DNA of 64,000 bases, taken from Larix kaempferi (lineage: Eukaryota > Streptophyta > Pinopsida > Pinales > Pinaceae). Below, in pieces: positions 34,553 to 47,171 of the stretch. A model generated the notes under the pieces. It did no database searches, had not been told where the DNA came from, and worked only from the letters and a program-made list of their open reading frames with translations. Numbering within the stretch: position 1 is the stretch's first letter; each line of letters opens with the position of its first letter. The DNA lies in the NCBI GenBank assembly GCA_027924585.1, contig BSBM01000001.1, positions 53,808,501 to 53,872,500 on the forward strand. The letters run 5' to 3'. A program made the position numbers and the translations under genes.

Positions 34553-34689
34553 ATTACCTAAACTCAAACACAATAGAATTCCAGAAATTTTGACACAATG
34601 ACTAACCACTATGGAAACATCCACACTTAAATACTAAAAAACAAAAATGATTTCTATCACTTTAATAAGCATTAAATCCTGGCATGTTG

Positions 34690-34790
34690 GGCTTCAGGGA
34701 GTTCGTTAAGATTTTGGTTAAGTACAAATTCATTGGTTTGAATCCCTTATGGGTTGCATAACAAACTCCAAATGGCAAGACAAATTCATT
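34690..34790 (+). mobile_element. SINE-like head
   Basis: GTTCGTTAAGATTTTGG resembles an A-box region, and GGTTTGAATCCC (34735-34746) is a good match to a Pol III B box. The body and tail are not resolved. Confidence 0.4.
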
Positions 34791-35014
34791 TTAAATAAGT
34801 ATTTCAAGTTCAAAAAGTGATAAGTTAAATTCAATTAGTTGTGCATTGACTGATACATGGTATACTCCAAAGACCTAGGTAAACTCCATTGGATTAAGTA
34901 CTTTAATTAGGTCGATAAAACTAAATGGATCCAAGAAATTGCGCAAGTGATTTGCATAACATACGTTAAAATACCAAATTCATTGAATTGGAGCAAGGGA
35001 TCAGGGTTTGTAGG

Positions 35015-35240
35015 TCTAGGTGGATCTAAAGGCCTAATGGTTAAGAACATGTGTTTCCTCCTAGGAGGTTATAGGTTCAAATCCAAAGAGGGGTATGATA
35101 TAATGTACACCTTCATATACTTTAGCAATAAAATCACTACCTGGGGCATTGTCCCATAAATAAGGGGGTCACATACACCAATTTCATATATGGCTTGGTC
35201 GTGACCTTAAAATTAGATTATTAGTATTATTATTATTATA
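35015..35240 (+). mobile_element. tRNA-derived SINE-like element
   Basis: The A-box-like word TAATGGTTAAG (35035-35045) and the B box GGTTCAAATCC (35074-35084) are 28 bp apart, as in tRNA-derived SINE heads. A body follows (CTTTAGCAATAAAATCAC, TGGGGCATTGTCCCATAAAT), and the end is an ATT microsatellite at 35223-35239. A cloverleaf tRNA with matching acceptor ends is not seen, so this is not a tRNA gene. Confidence 0.55.
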
Positions 35241-35829
35241 AAACACCCATATAGATACCACTATAATAGAAATTTGGTTTTATATCAATGGGAATAATTA
35301 GGGAGTTATCAAGGTCTAAGCATATTGATGTTAACCATCCATCAAAATTTAAAACAATTAAGGTTTTTAGGTTTGTCAAAAGGACTAAAGCATGAGATGA
35401 AGAAGAACCCCAAAACCCTGTTAGATTAGATCCACATCATATGCATGAGGTGGGAAAAAAATAGTGCCACATAGCATTAGATGGACCAATAGTTGATTAA
35501 CATGTGGCAAGAGAGGTTTTTAGTTAAATAAGTCCTCTAAAAATCAATTATGATAATATTTTGTGTCCACAAGTTTATGGCAGTTTTATAAAAAATGAAA
35601 TTTGATTATAAGGAGAAACCTTGACAACCAAAAACAACAAGTTGTGTTGTTTTCCATTGTTTCCACCTCGAGATCATTTCAAAAATTAATTAGAGTGCAC
35701 AACATAAACATAGGGGAAGACCCCTTCAATTTTGATGGTTATAAAATGAATGGTAATCTAGAATATATAATCAAGGGTATATTAAATAAACATGAAACAA
35801 TTAAAAAAAATAGGAAAACTAATCCATTG
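35241..35829. other. Interval without recognisable gene
   Basis: The open frame 35602-35835 has no recognised motif and an AT-driven composition. Nothing else is supported. Confidence 0.5.
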
Positions 35830-35910
35830 GGCTAGCTCTAGTGGTTGTGGTTTGAGTTTTATGCAAGGGGTATGGGGGTCAATCCCTTGGGTTAGTTTCC
35901 TATGTTTGTG
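35830..35910 (+). mobile_element. SINE-like head
   Basis: TAGCTCTAGTGGTTG (A-box-like, 35833) and GGGGGTCAATCCC (B-box-like, 35874-35886) are about 30 bp apart. This is weaker than the unit at 35015. Confidence 0.4.
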
Positions 35911-36302
35911 CCGCACTGGATGTCCCTATTGTTTTAGACACTGTAATCAATGCTAATGAGTTTATACTAGGTAGCATTCATGAAATGGAGGGAAGTGCTC
36001 GAGGGTTTCCCCATGATGTTTTCCTTGGAAAACAAAAGAGATAGGAAACAAAATAGTTTGTGTGGGTTTTGGACTAACATCTGTGGACGTGCTACATGAT
36101 GGTTGTTCCTATAGTTATTTTCTATCAAACAACTAATATTGGTGCATTTTTCCATGGATTAAAATTGAATATTCCCTACATTTGTTGTCGGGATAGATCT
36201 CTTGTTGATTTAAGGTCTAAGATACAATTTTGGTCAATAAATTTTATCTTGTATTTGTTACTTTTAAAGTGTTTTGTAATTCAAAAATTGACATGCATTC
36301 AA
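35911..36302. other. Interval without recognisable gene
   Basis: No supported coding region. It ends TTCAA (36298-36302), directly before the LTR start at 36303. Confidence 0.5.
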
Positions 36303-37540
36303 TGTTTTGTCACCCAAAAAGCCCATTGTGCAAAATTTTTGACTATCAAACCTATTATTTTAAATTCACAAAACCCCCCTTTTCATTGTTATCAAAATCT
36401 TTATGAATTTCCTCCCTGTTAGAAGTGCTTGAAGCTCCCTTTAAAAAAATCTAACCAAGCTCGTTGACCTCCATGTCCCCCCTCCATAGTTCCATCTCTT
36501 TAAATGAATATAAATATTCCTCAAGAAAATAATAAGGAAAACCATTGTTGAAGGGTCGTGGACTATTGGGAGTATTTGAAAGTTACTCTTTTGAATTCAA
36601 CTAATGGGTTATCAGGATATTTCAAAACATGTTCTTTCAAATCCCCCCAATAAACTGTCATGAGCCTTTGAAATATGTTCTTATGATTCCCTCAATGAAC
36701 TATTGGGATCCTTTGAAAGATGTGTGTTCACATTCACTAATGGACTATTCAGAACTTTTGAAAATGTTAGTTCAAATTCCCCCAATGGCATATTGGAAGC
36801 CTTTAAAACACGTTCTTTCAATTTCCTTTGATAGACTATCAAGAGCCTTCTATGGTTGTTCTTTCAAAAAATGTAATGGACTAACAAGAGCCTTTGAAAG
36901 ATGTTATTTTGATTTCTGCAAATGCAATACCAAGATCATGTAAAGTTGTTCTTTTGAATTTTCCTAATGGACTATCAAGAGCTTTGGAAGGATGTTCTTT
37001 CAATAACCTTTAATGGACTATTGGGAGCCTTCAAAATTTTTTGTTTTGAATTGGCCCAATGGACTATTGAGAGCTTTGAAAATATGTTCTTTTAAATTCA
37101 ATGACAAACTATAGAGAGCTTTCGAAAGTTGCTCTTTCAAAAGTTCCCAATGGGTCAATTCGAAATAGGCCTATTGACCTGTGTATATGTTGTTTTCATT
37201 CAAAGGAAGAATTGGGGTGTTAATTAAAATGGGGTCATATATGTTATGTTTGAAAGAGGGCCAATGGCCCAATGGTTACATCTTTTGAACTAGTCAATGG
37301 ACATTCACATCATAAGATCCTACCACATGTCCTCCTCCAAAAATCATCCAAAGGGACCCATCATCATATCTCCATGACCAATCCCAAGCTACCACCGTAT
37401 CACCTTTAAAGAATTCATAAAAGGATCTAGTGCGGATTTTGATAAGGTAATTGATTGTTTACAAAAAATAAAAGAGGATTCAAGAGGAATATAAAATTCT
37501 TAAGTACACCATCCCTTCCACCAACATTCAAACCAACTAT
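36303..37540 (+). repeat. Left LTR, first part, with 46-bp minisatellite
   Basis: It starts TGTTTTGTCACCC. From about 36590 to 37150 it is made of degenerate units with a period of 45-46 bp. The word CCTTTGAAA or a variant falls at 36665, 36710, 36755, 36800, 36846 and 36891, and each unit carries a phrase like AATGGACTATTGGGAGCC. The copia element starts at the end of this part. Confidence 0.75.
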
Positions 37541-37940
37541 AAGTTTAAACCTACGTAGAGAAGCAAAGCATACATATTATTCTAAGCAAAACAAAGATTA
37601 CACCACAGCATTCACACATATTACATAGAGATTTACCCTGGAAACCCTTAACCGGGAAAACCAGCAAATCTTGGAGCCACAACTCCTATTTTTCTCATCC
37701 TTTATTATGAATCACTCACAATACAATATAGGTATTCTATAGCATCCAATACCCTAATCCATCAACCCGGATTAGTAAATAGACCCCAATCCCTTAACCG
37801 GGATTAAATTACATATTTTTGTAAAAATCCCCCAAAATAACTGAAAACAGCCCAAATTTTTTTGGCTCGCTACGCTCGCAAATGAAAAATGGCCTACCGG
37901 CGCACTCTCCCCTTCACATACATCCAAAGAATATAACACA
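37541..37940 (-). repeat. 3' LTR of the copia element
   Basis: On the minus strand it begins TGTGTTATATTCTTTGG after a purine-rich tract (AAGTGGGATAATTTTGGG). It carries an AATAAAGG polyadenylation signal near 37700. The far end lacks a clean CA. Confidence 0.6.
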
Positions 37941-38157
37941 TACCCAAAATTATCCCACTTGTTGTTTTCTCTACATAACAATGAGTCATGTACTCATAAA
38001 GTCACAGGTTCAAGGCATCAATGCCCATAGATTCTCTACACCAAGATAACTTCTCTATATTGACATACTTTGTTAATAAGTTTGCAACACTCTTCAAGGT
38101 GTCAACCTTCTCCAGCAGCACCTTCTGGTCTTCAACCACATCTCTCACAAAGTGATA

Positions 38158-41100
38158 TTACACATCAATATGCATTGTCTTAGCATGATAAGCAGGTTTC
38201 TTTGCTAGGAAGATTGTACTTTGGCTGTCACAATATAACCTTACATCTTTATGTACAAACCCAAGACCTGAACATAATATTTGCAACCATACAGCTTCTC
38301 TACTTGCATGAGTGGCTGCCATATATTCAGCTTCAGTAGTTGAGAGTGCAACTACAACCTGTCTCTTGCTCATCCAACTAATAGCTCCTCCAAATAGGTT
38401 AAACACAAACCCAATTGTAGATCTTCTATGATCAAGATCTCCAGTCCAATCTGCATCGACAAATCCATGTACATTTATTACTCTATCTAGTCCAGGTCTT
38501 CCTTGGTAGCAAATTGCATAATCTGTAGTGCCACACAAATATCTGAAGACCCTCTTTACAGTTGTCCAGTGCTCCTTTCCTGTTTTTGACATATATCTTC
38601 TCAATACTCCCACTGCATGATCAATGTTCGGTCTGGTACAAACCATTGCATACATCAAACTATCAACTGCATTGGCATATGGAACTCGTGCCATATCTTC
38701 TTCATCTTCTTGTTTCTTGGGACACTGATCTACAAATAACTTTACACTTATAGGTATTGGGACCTTAACTGGATTACTTTCCTACATTTTAAATCTCTGT
38801 AGTACTGTCTCAACATGTTTTCTTTGATTTAACCATATCTTCATGTTTGCATGATCTCTTTTAATCTCCATTCCTGGTATGAAGTTTGCAACACTGAGAT
38901 CCTTCATGTCAAATTTGGAGGATAGTTGAGACTTCACCTCCTTTACGACATCTTTGTTATTTCTAATCAGAAACATGTCATCAACATACAATACTATGTT
39001 AATGAAGTGATCACCAACTTTTTTGGAGTATACACAGTGATCAACCTTGCTTCTCGAAAACCCCAATCCAAGTATGTATGTGTCAAACTTTTGGTACCAC
39101 ATCCTTGGAGATTGCTTTAAACCATAAAGGGAATTCTTTAGTTTAAAAACCAGCTCTTTCTTCCCTTTACTGTGAACCCTTCTGGTTGTTTCATGTATAT
39201 TTCTTCTTATAGATCCCCATGTAAGAATGTTTTCTTCACATCCATCTGCTCTACTTCAAGATCAAAAGCAACCACAACATAAAGAACAAATCTAACGGAA
39301 TTTAATTTTGCAACTAGAGAAAATATTTCACCAAAATCAATTCCCTCTACCTGAGAATATACCTTTGCTACCAAGCGGGCTTTGTACTTCTCCACTTTAC
39401 CTTATGCATTTAACTTCTATTTAAATAGCCATTTGTTGCCAATGGATTTTCTTCCAGCAGGTAACTGAACTAGATACCACGCTTCTTTTTTGTCCAAGGC
39501 TTCCATTTCTTCAAGCATGGTTTTCTGCTATAGATCTCTATACTCTGAATCAACAGCTTCATTCACATTTATAGGATCATCATCAGTAATAAATAAATCA
39601 AAACTAGACCGAAAATCAGGAGGGGATACCTTTCTGGTTTCCTTCTTTCTTGAGATGATCTCCTCAAAACTGGGGTATGAGGTTCTTCTTCTTCTTATTC
39701 ATCTTCTTCCGTTGAGTCAGATTCTTCATATTCTAACTCAAACTCTATCTTCTCTGGTTCCTTTTCCATTGGAGTCACTTCTCATCTGGGAATTTCTTTG
39801 ACCTCTCTAAACACAACATCTCGACTGTAGATAGTCTTCTTAGTTACAGGATTCCAAAGCTTATAACCTTTCATACCATCTTTATAACCAATAAAGATAC
39901 ATTTTTCAGATTTATTTTCCATGTTACTCCTTTTCTCCTTTGGAACATGTACATAATCATCACATCCAAAAACTTTTAGATGTTTAATAGAGGGTTTCTT
40001 ACCATTCCATACCTCTTGTGGAGTTTTGTCAACCAAATCTGATGTGGGTGATCGATTTACCAAGTAACATGTTGTCTCCACTGCCTCTTCCCATAATTCT
40101 TGTCCTATCCCGACATTGCTTAGCATGCTTTTTCTCCTTTTCCATCAGCGTCCTATTCATCCTTTCAGCAAATCCATTCTGTTGAGGTGTGTATGGAGTA
40201 GTCTTCTTCCTTGCTATACCACACTTCTTACAAAATTCCTCGAATTCATTCCCACAAAACTCTCCACCATTATCTGTCCTCAACACCTTTATTTTCTTTT
40301 ATGTTTGATTATCTACAAGAACCTTAAATTCTTTAAACTTAGCGAATACTTCAGATTTATTTCGAAGGAAATAAATGCATTTTTTCCTTGATAAATCATC
40401 TATAAATGAAACATAATACACAGATCTACCTAGTGATGGAACAGACACAGGTCCAAACACATCATTGTGTATTAACTCTAAAATTCCCTTTGCTCTTGTA
40501 GCACCGGATGCAAATCTTACTCGATTTTGTTTTCCATATATGCAATGTTCACATAAATCAAAATCTAGAGTGCAATCAATCATAACTTCAACCATACTTT
40601 TACCTTGTAATGCTCAAATGCCCTTTTCTCTGATATGCCCCAATCTTTGATGCCATAGCATTGTCTTTCCTCCTGATGCAGTCGGGGTTCTATCTTCTGT
40701 ATCTCCCCCTCAGGAACAACATAACGGTTACATTCACCAATGATGGTTCTTCGCAATAGTTTGTACAGAGTTCCATACCAAATACCATTGATCCTCGAAC
40801 CATTTTTCAGCCGCCATCTCCACATACAGTCTTTACACCTGCAATATCCATCTTTTTGACATATAACAAGTTTCTCGCTAGATTTGGAATGTGTAGTACT
40901 CCAGGGAGAGTTATAATCCTTCCATCCTTAAGTTTCAACTTGACTCTACCATGCCCAATGATACTGGCTAGTGAGTCATCTCCCAAGAAAACATCTCCTC
41001 CATTGTACTCTTCATATTCACATAACCACTCCCTATGAGGGGTCATATGACAGGATGCACCTGAGTCAATCAACAATCTATCACGTTCTGAAGGATTACC

Positions 41101-41937
41101 AGTAGAATCTAGGTACACATCCCCTCCTTCTTCTGAGGAAGTCTTTGCCTCTGTGGTAGAGGTATCCTCTGATCCCTTTCCTTTCTCAACATTCTTAGAT
41201 CTAACATCCTTTTTATAGTGCCCATATTTACCGCATTTCCAACACTTCCTTATAAATTTTCCTGGGGATTTAGATCTACCCTTAGATTTAGATCTCCCCC
41301 CAGATCCCTTATTTGTGTTTCTCTCCTGGGAGCGACCTCTCACAAACAAGGCATCCATGCTATGAGTATCCATGGATTTCTGCCTCATCTCTTCTTATAG
41401 AAGGGATGATACTATTTCATCAAATTGTAAAGTTGCTTGATTAGCACTCCCTATTGCTACAATTAGGTTGTCATAGGAATCTGGCAAAGAACACAATAAT
41501 GTAATACATTTATCTTCTTCAGCCATTGTAATGCCAACAGAGGTTATTTGACTTACTAGAGTATTGTAGACATTTAGATGCTCTGTCATTGTGTCATTAT
41601 CATCCATTTTGAGGTGATATAGTTTCTTTTGTAGAAACAACTTGTTCACAATGGATTTTGTTTGATACAAACTCCCTAGTTTCTTCCAAAGCTTTACCGC
41701 AGTATCTTCTCCAGATATATTCAGTAACACATAGTCTGATAAGCACAATCGAATTGTACTCCTCTCCCTTCTATATATTTTATCTCAATCTTCTTTCGAC
41801 GTTCTAGTGGTTTGAGTACCCGGATCCACAGCAATCCATTGATCCTGATCTACAAGAAGATCCTCCATTTTGAGCTTCCATAGATCAAAATTCTGGTCGT
41901 TAAACTTCTCGTTCTCAATTCTTTAATTGCTCGCCAT
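38158..41937 (-). pseudogene. copia gag-pol: gag, protease, integrase, RT, RNase H
   Basis: Minus-strand order is normal for Ty1/copia. Gag starts at 41937 (MASN, then a stop) and includes EKFNDQNFDLWKLKMEDLLV and LPDSYDNLIVAIGS. A zinc knuckle at about 41210-41250 has lost its last cysteine (CWKCGKYGHYKKDV). Protease is LLIDSGASCHMT. The integrase zinc-binding and catalytic parts are at 40029-40595, with [16 protein letters not shown] and [12 protein letters not shown] keeping the three acidic residues. RT is at 38782-39395 (EQMDVKKTFLHGDL and LYVDDMFLI, intact YVDD). RNase H (DADWTGDLDHRRSTIGFVF and STTEAEYMAA) is at 38158-38694. Several frameshifts and in-frame stops, such as the TAA near 41395, make it inactive, yet domains are well preserved. 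Confidence 0.9.
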
Positions 41938-42077
41938 TCTCTTTCAATGCACAAATCAAAGCTGCAAAAATCCCAATGAACCCAAGTTTATCATAGACCC
42001 AGGTTCTATCAATTGCATCTAACCCTCAGCAACAAAGGCATCCCCCTGAAACCAAATAATCGAGCTATGTTACCACA

Positions 42078-43478
42078 CCAACTATCATTGAGCTACAATA
42101 GCTAAACCAGTACTAGAAGTTGTGAAAGGATGGGGAGATTGAAAGTTTCAAAAACAAAGTAATGGGGGGGAACTACCACAACCCATATGGGATAAATGAA
42201 ATATTCATGGTTGTGCCAAGCATGAAATTGATTCTCAACTAGAGGTACCAAAAATAATACTTTCCTCAACCAAGGATCTACTCAGACCATCAATTTCATT
42301 TCAAAAGCTTGGGGCTTAAAGAGAGTTGTCTTAAACTGATATGGTCATCTATCCTTAATGACCTTTTTTTACCAAGAAAATAAGGATTAAAGTTGGATTG
42401 GAAAACCCACCAAACCACTGAAAAACCCAGAGACTGAGCATAACATGTTGGGTGCAAGGAGATCCTATAAAGTAAGTTTTTACCATAAAAGAAAGGATTA
42501 GTAAATTGTATATGTCACAAATATGTTGGAATTTTGAGAGAGACAAGTCATTTCATCGCATAATTTATGGTGTCTCTATGTTGGGAGGATCTATCACATT
42601 AATTCCATTTCTCTTTTCTACCCTTGTTTTCTTTATCTATGTAGACATAACTATAGATCCATATTTTAGGAAGGAAAGTGATAGAGGCCCAGTGTTAATA
42701 CTTTATAGCCCCAAATTGGTGCCCTCATTGTATTCAAAGAACTATTATTTATTTTGTATTTAGGATTGGGTGCATTACCATTGGTGAATGTATAATATCC
42801 AAGTAAGTCATGTTGGTTTCCTCCATTTTTTTGTATGTTTTGTGTTGAGTGATTTGATGGATCTATGCTTGCCATGCCCATTCAATTTTTTGTTTCATGA
42901 ATATGTAGAATAGGAAAGTAGTGTAAGCGCTCCTCTTAGCACTCATTTTCATGTTCTTTTTCATTTTGTCTTGTGATAATGGAAGCATAATTAAGGATCC
43001 CTTCTACAATAAGTCAATAAAATTTATATCTAGTGGGATTCAAAAAAAATTCCCCTTCACCGCATGCAATACAATCATAATATTTTAAAAATTACAAATG
43101 CAATTTCCATGCACCACCTTGTCTCTTGCAATAAATCTAGTATGAGATTCATAGAGAATTAAATACCTCTAGGAGAGTTGACAATACATACCCCTTCCCT
43201 ACAAAGGCTTGAGAACTTGCATGAAGGCTTAGAGTGTCACAATAAGGTGCCCCTTCACATTATGCCCTTGCATTCACTCATGTGAGAGAAGGGATGACCT
43301 TTGGGAATACATAAGAACCGACGTTGATGTCTTTACCTGGGAGAAAAAATTCCTTGGAATATAACAACAAATCTATTTATGACTCCATTGTGCATCTATT
43401 TGCTAGGTTTTAAATTTGGTGAAAGATGATATCTGGTAGCTTGTATTATTGAAGAACTTTCAGCTTGCTGAAACGTCA
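42078..43478 (+). repeat. Left LTR, second part
   Basis: It continues the LTR beyond the copia insertion and matches 46220-46540 up to about 42430. The remaining 1.05 kb to 43477 has no partner on the right, because the right LTR is truncated. The end is assigned from the primer site that follows. Confidence 0.65.
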
Positions 43479-43497
43479 TTGGTGACTCCATTGGGGA
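43479..43497 (+). other. Primer binding site of the large element
   Basis: TTGGTGACTCCATTGGGGA follows GAAACGTCA directly. It differs at a few positions from the site at 10222 in the 10.7-kb element. Confidence 0.65.
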
Positions 43498-45012
43498 ATG
43501 AAGTCATATTCCCATCTACATTAAAGTATTTTCCACTTGTAGTGATCAAGTAGTGCCTTTTGAGGTAAAATCCCTAACTTGTCCACTTCACAACCATTGG
43601 TATATTCCTAAGGATGACATATCATGTAAACCCTTCCTCTTTTTTCTTTTCAACCAAAGGAATATAGATGAAAGAGACCATTGAGAAAATGCATTCAATG
43701 AGACTTGAGCTCTAACAAATTGAAAGAGTGCAAAAGATAAGAGTGCTAAAACAAGTTACTCATCAACTCAATGGAGAGATACAAGACTAAAAATGAAGGA
43801 TATTGCTTCAGTGTTTCACCACCCTAAAGATGCTAGTCACAATCAAGAATTCCTTGAAGATGAACTTGCTTTTAATGTTCTTGATGTTAAACAAGACCAA
43901 TTTATGGGAAAATTTCATGATGTTGATTTCTTAGAGCCATATGTCCATGATCAACATTTTGAATTTAATGAAGTCTCCCTCCAAGATTTTATGTAAAAAA
44001 ATTTAAGGTCTTCCCCACCAACACACCCTGGTTTGGGTGTACAATTCATATGGGAGAGAACAAAAATTCATTGATTGTGAATTCTTCTAAGCTAAGGAAT
44101 GTTGTGAATTGCATTCTAGCTAACATTCACTAGAAATGTGAGTTAATCCCTAAATATACTACTCCCGATACAAAAGAAAGGTATGATATTCAATACTCAC
44201 TCCCATCTTCTAGAGAAAGCCATCATGATCATGTTGAGCATGTTGATGATCAGATAGAAGACCTTTCCAGTAACAGTACCAAGGATGAAGCAAACCCACA
44301 CCCCCAACATGTAGTATTTGAAGAGTTTATTGTTGTCCTAAGGTAGCAATATCCAAATCTAGCATGCATCAACATCTAGGCCAGTCAAGAAGAACTTGAA
44401 CTTGAGTTGCGATCCCTAGCATCACCCAACAATGAAGAAGACGAAGAAGAATTGACCACCATTGCAAAGAAGTGAAACTAATCATCAAAAGGTGATAGGT
44501 ATTCATATGGTTTTTTTTCTTACACTCCTTTGTGTTGGTCCTTTGTTGACCCCATATCATCTTATGTGGATTTATTTTCCAAGAAGGTGTCAATACTTGC
44601 AAAACCTATTATGAAATAGTGTACAATCATTGGGAACATCTAGCCCTATATTTTTACCTAACAACCCCCTTTCATTATGAAATATTCATGAATGGATCTC
44701 GCAGTCTTAGGAAATTATGTGCATGGTTACATCGACATTGTAATGTTACCTAGTTTTTCTCTTTTATTGGTTTGGTTCAACAGGTAGGTCCTTCCACTTT
44801 TCTTAGTTAATTTCCAACATTTTCTTTTTATATTTCGACGTGTTTTGTAGCTAGAGTTTGAGAATAAGTAATATGTTCAAACGGTGACTATTTTTTACTC
44901 CATTTCAAATTTTGACACCATACCCCATTGAATTAACTCACTAATCTTCTCACCCAAGAGTATGGTTCTTAGCACCTTGTAAGGAGGATCCATTTCAAAG
45001 AAGGGGCCAAAT
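43498..45012 (+). other. Internal region of the large element
   Basis: The only clear open frame (43793-43996) is acidic and shows no known motif. It could be a gag or linker relic, but I cannot say so. The region ends with AAAGAAGGGGCCAAA (about 44998-45012), a likely polypurine tract immediately before the right LTR. Confidence 0.55.
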
Positions 45013-46540
45013 GTTGTCACTTGAAAAGACCCCCTACCCAAAAAAATTGGCATTCAAGACTCCCATTAAAAATTCATAGAGAACCCCCATTTCTTCCTTC
45101 TCATCACAACTAGGTCTACGAATTTCCTTCTTGTTTGAAGTGCTCAAAGACCGCTTTGAGAAAATATAGTCTATCCCACTAGCCCCCATATCCCTCTTCT
45201 AGTACCATGTCTTTAAATTAGTAATGAGATCCCTGAAGAAAAAACAAGGAAAACCAATCGCAATGGGTTGTAGTCTATCGAGAGCTTTCAAAAGTTGTGT
45301 TTTCAAATTCACTCGATGGGCTATTGGGAGCATTCAAATGTTATTCTTTTGAATTTACTCGGTGGGATATTAAGAGACTTCAAAATATGTTCTTTTGAAT
45401 TGCCTTGCTGGACTATTAGGAGGCTTCAAAAGAATTTATTTAAATTTCCCCTAATGGTCTATTGGGAGCCTTCAAAAACATGTCCTTTCAAGTTCACCTG
45501 ATGGACTATCAGGAGCTTTACAAAGATTTTATTTTGAATTCCCCAACGGACTATTGGGAGCCTTTGAAAGGTGTTCTTTAAATTTATTCTTATGGACTAT
45601 CAACAGCCTTTGAATGTTGTTCTTTTAAATTCTCCCTATGGACTATTAACAACCTCTGAAATGTGTTCTTTCAATTGCTTATGATTCACTATTAGGAGAA
45701 TCTGAAATTTGTTCTTTTGAATTCACTTGATGGACTATTGGGAACTTTGAAAATATATTATTTTGAATTTCCCCAATGGACTATCAAGAGCACGTGAATT
45801 TTTTTTCTTTCAAAAGTGCCCAATGGGTCATTTGAAAGGGGCCTATCAACTTGTGTATGTGATGTCTTCATTCAAAAGAAGGATCATTTGAATTGGGTTA
45901 TATGCATTATGTTCAAAAGAGGGATAATGGATTGATTGTTGCATCCAACGAACTAGCCCAATGAAGGTCTCTATTATAGGAACCTACCATGTGTCCTCCT
46001 CCAAAAATTATCCAAAGGGATCCATTACCAAATATCTGTAACCAATATCAAGCTATCACATGTCCCTTTCAAAGAATTCATAAAGGGTTTTAGCAGAGAT
46101 TTTCCAAGGTCATTGATTGCTCTGCAAAAAAGGAAAGAGGCAAGGGGAGGAATATAAATTTCTCAAGTACATTGTCACTTTTACACACATTCAAACTATC
46201 TACCACTAAGTTGAAACATGCAAATCAATACTCAAAGTTGTGAAAGGAAGGAAAGATTACAACTTTCACCAAATAAGTAATGGGGGGAATTCCGGAACCC
46301 ATATGGAGTAAATGTAGTATTATTAGTTGCACCAACCATATAATTGGTTCTCATATAGAGGTACCACAATAGAGAATACTTTCCTCAACCAAGGGTCTAA
46401 TCAAACCATCAATTTCATCATAAAAGCTTGGGGCTCAAAGAGAGTGGTCCTAAATTGAAATGGCCGCATCCCATTAATAATATTTTTAGACTAGGACGAC
46501 ACAAATTAAACATGAATTGGACAAACCACCAACCCCTTGA
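45013..46540 (+). repeat. Right LTR (truncated), with 46-bp minisatellite
   Basis: It starts TGTTGTCACTTG and carries the same family of degenerate 45-46-bp units between about 45260 and 45830 (GGACTATTGGGAGCCTT and variants). Similarity to the left LTR is lost near 46540, about 1 kb short of the expected end. Confidence 0.75.
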
Positions 46541-46982
46541 AAAAACAAATTATTTTCCATAATGAGTCTAATTCATTCAAACAAATTAAACATGAACTTG
46601 GACAAACCACAAATTATTTTCCATAATGAGTCCAATTCATTTTATATACCTTGATGTTTAATTTGTTTAATTATTGGACAAACAAATTAAGCATGTGTTA
46701 TCAGATTGGTTGGGGTGGTTATACACAATTCAACTCCTTCAACCAATCAATCTGTATATAAAAGTGAGTCTAATGAGTGAAGAAAGGGGAGAATGCCATG
46801 ATTATGCCTTTATGCTGGATATTTGGAATTAAGAGTGTCCAAGGTTCTTATAGTGCCACCCTTAGAATCATTTATGTCTAATTGTCCTTCCCATAACCAT
46901 GTTAGGATCTTGATCATACTTGATCATCCTTCCCGTTGAATATCGAGAGAGAATTAGGAGTGGAATCTTGTTAGTGAACTAT
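46500..46982. other. Interval with local duplication and a dispersed repeat
   Basis: AAATTAAACATGAA...TTGGACAAACCAC followed by AAATTATTTTCCATAATGAG occurs twice (46503 and 46583). The block from about 46676 to 46803 (TTATCAGATTGGTTGGG to ACCATGATTATG-like) recurs at 52479-52588. No gene is supported. Confidence 0.6.
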
Positions 46983-47171
46983 TGTTGAAGGACCCTTCAG
47001 GGCCATTAATTGTTGTCATTAACATGTTTTATGTAATTTAACGAAAGAAGCACTTGGAGTGGGTGTAACCACTCCAACCATCCATGATGTATAAATACCA
47101 ATTCAATAATGAATAAACACAGTAGAATGTTCGACTCCATATGATCTTGATGATATCTCGCTGCGTGCTCA
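46983..47171 (+). repeat. 5' short LTR
   Basis: It begins TGTTGAAGGACCCTTCAGGG and pairs with 49210-49398. The TATAAATA box is near 47090. Confidence 0.65.

Larger units (their letters stand above)
37541..42077 (-). mobile_element. Ty1/copia element, minus strand, inserted in the LTR
   Basis: The gag-pol remnant at 38158-41937 has a 3' LTR (about 37541-37940) on its lower side. The octamer CCAACTAT occurs just outside both edges (37533-37540 and 42078-42085) and marks the insertion point. The target LTR resumes at about 42105, matching 46220 onward in the other LTR. The 5' LTR on the high side is almost entirely missing: only about 75 bp separate the edge from a degenerate primer site. Confidence 0.75.
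36303..46540 (+). mobile_element. Large non-autonomous LTR element with minisatellite LTRs
   Basis: The left LTR (36303-43477, interrupted by a copia element) and a truncated right LTR (45013 to about 46540) share long colinear similarity. Examples are CATGTCCTCCTCCAAAAAT, GAAGTTGTGAAAGGA-like, CCAAGGGTCTA-like and AAAGCTTGGGGCT. A primer site follows at 43479, and a purine-rich tract precedes 45013. The internal part is only about 1.5 kb and has no gag or pol motif. Without the copia insertion the LTR is about 2.6 kb. This is the layout of a LARD-type non-autonomous element. Its primer site resembles that of the 10.7-kb gypsy element, a possible helper family. Confidence 0.7.

Noticed and set aside
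35015-35090. A genuine tRNA gene
   Set aside because: A and B boxes are present, but paired acceptor and anticodon stems are not evident; a SINE head explains it better.
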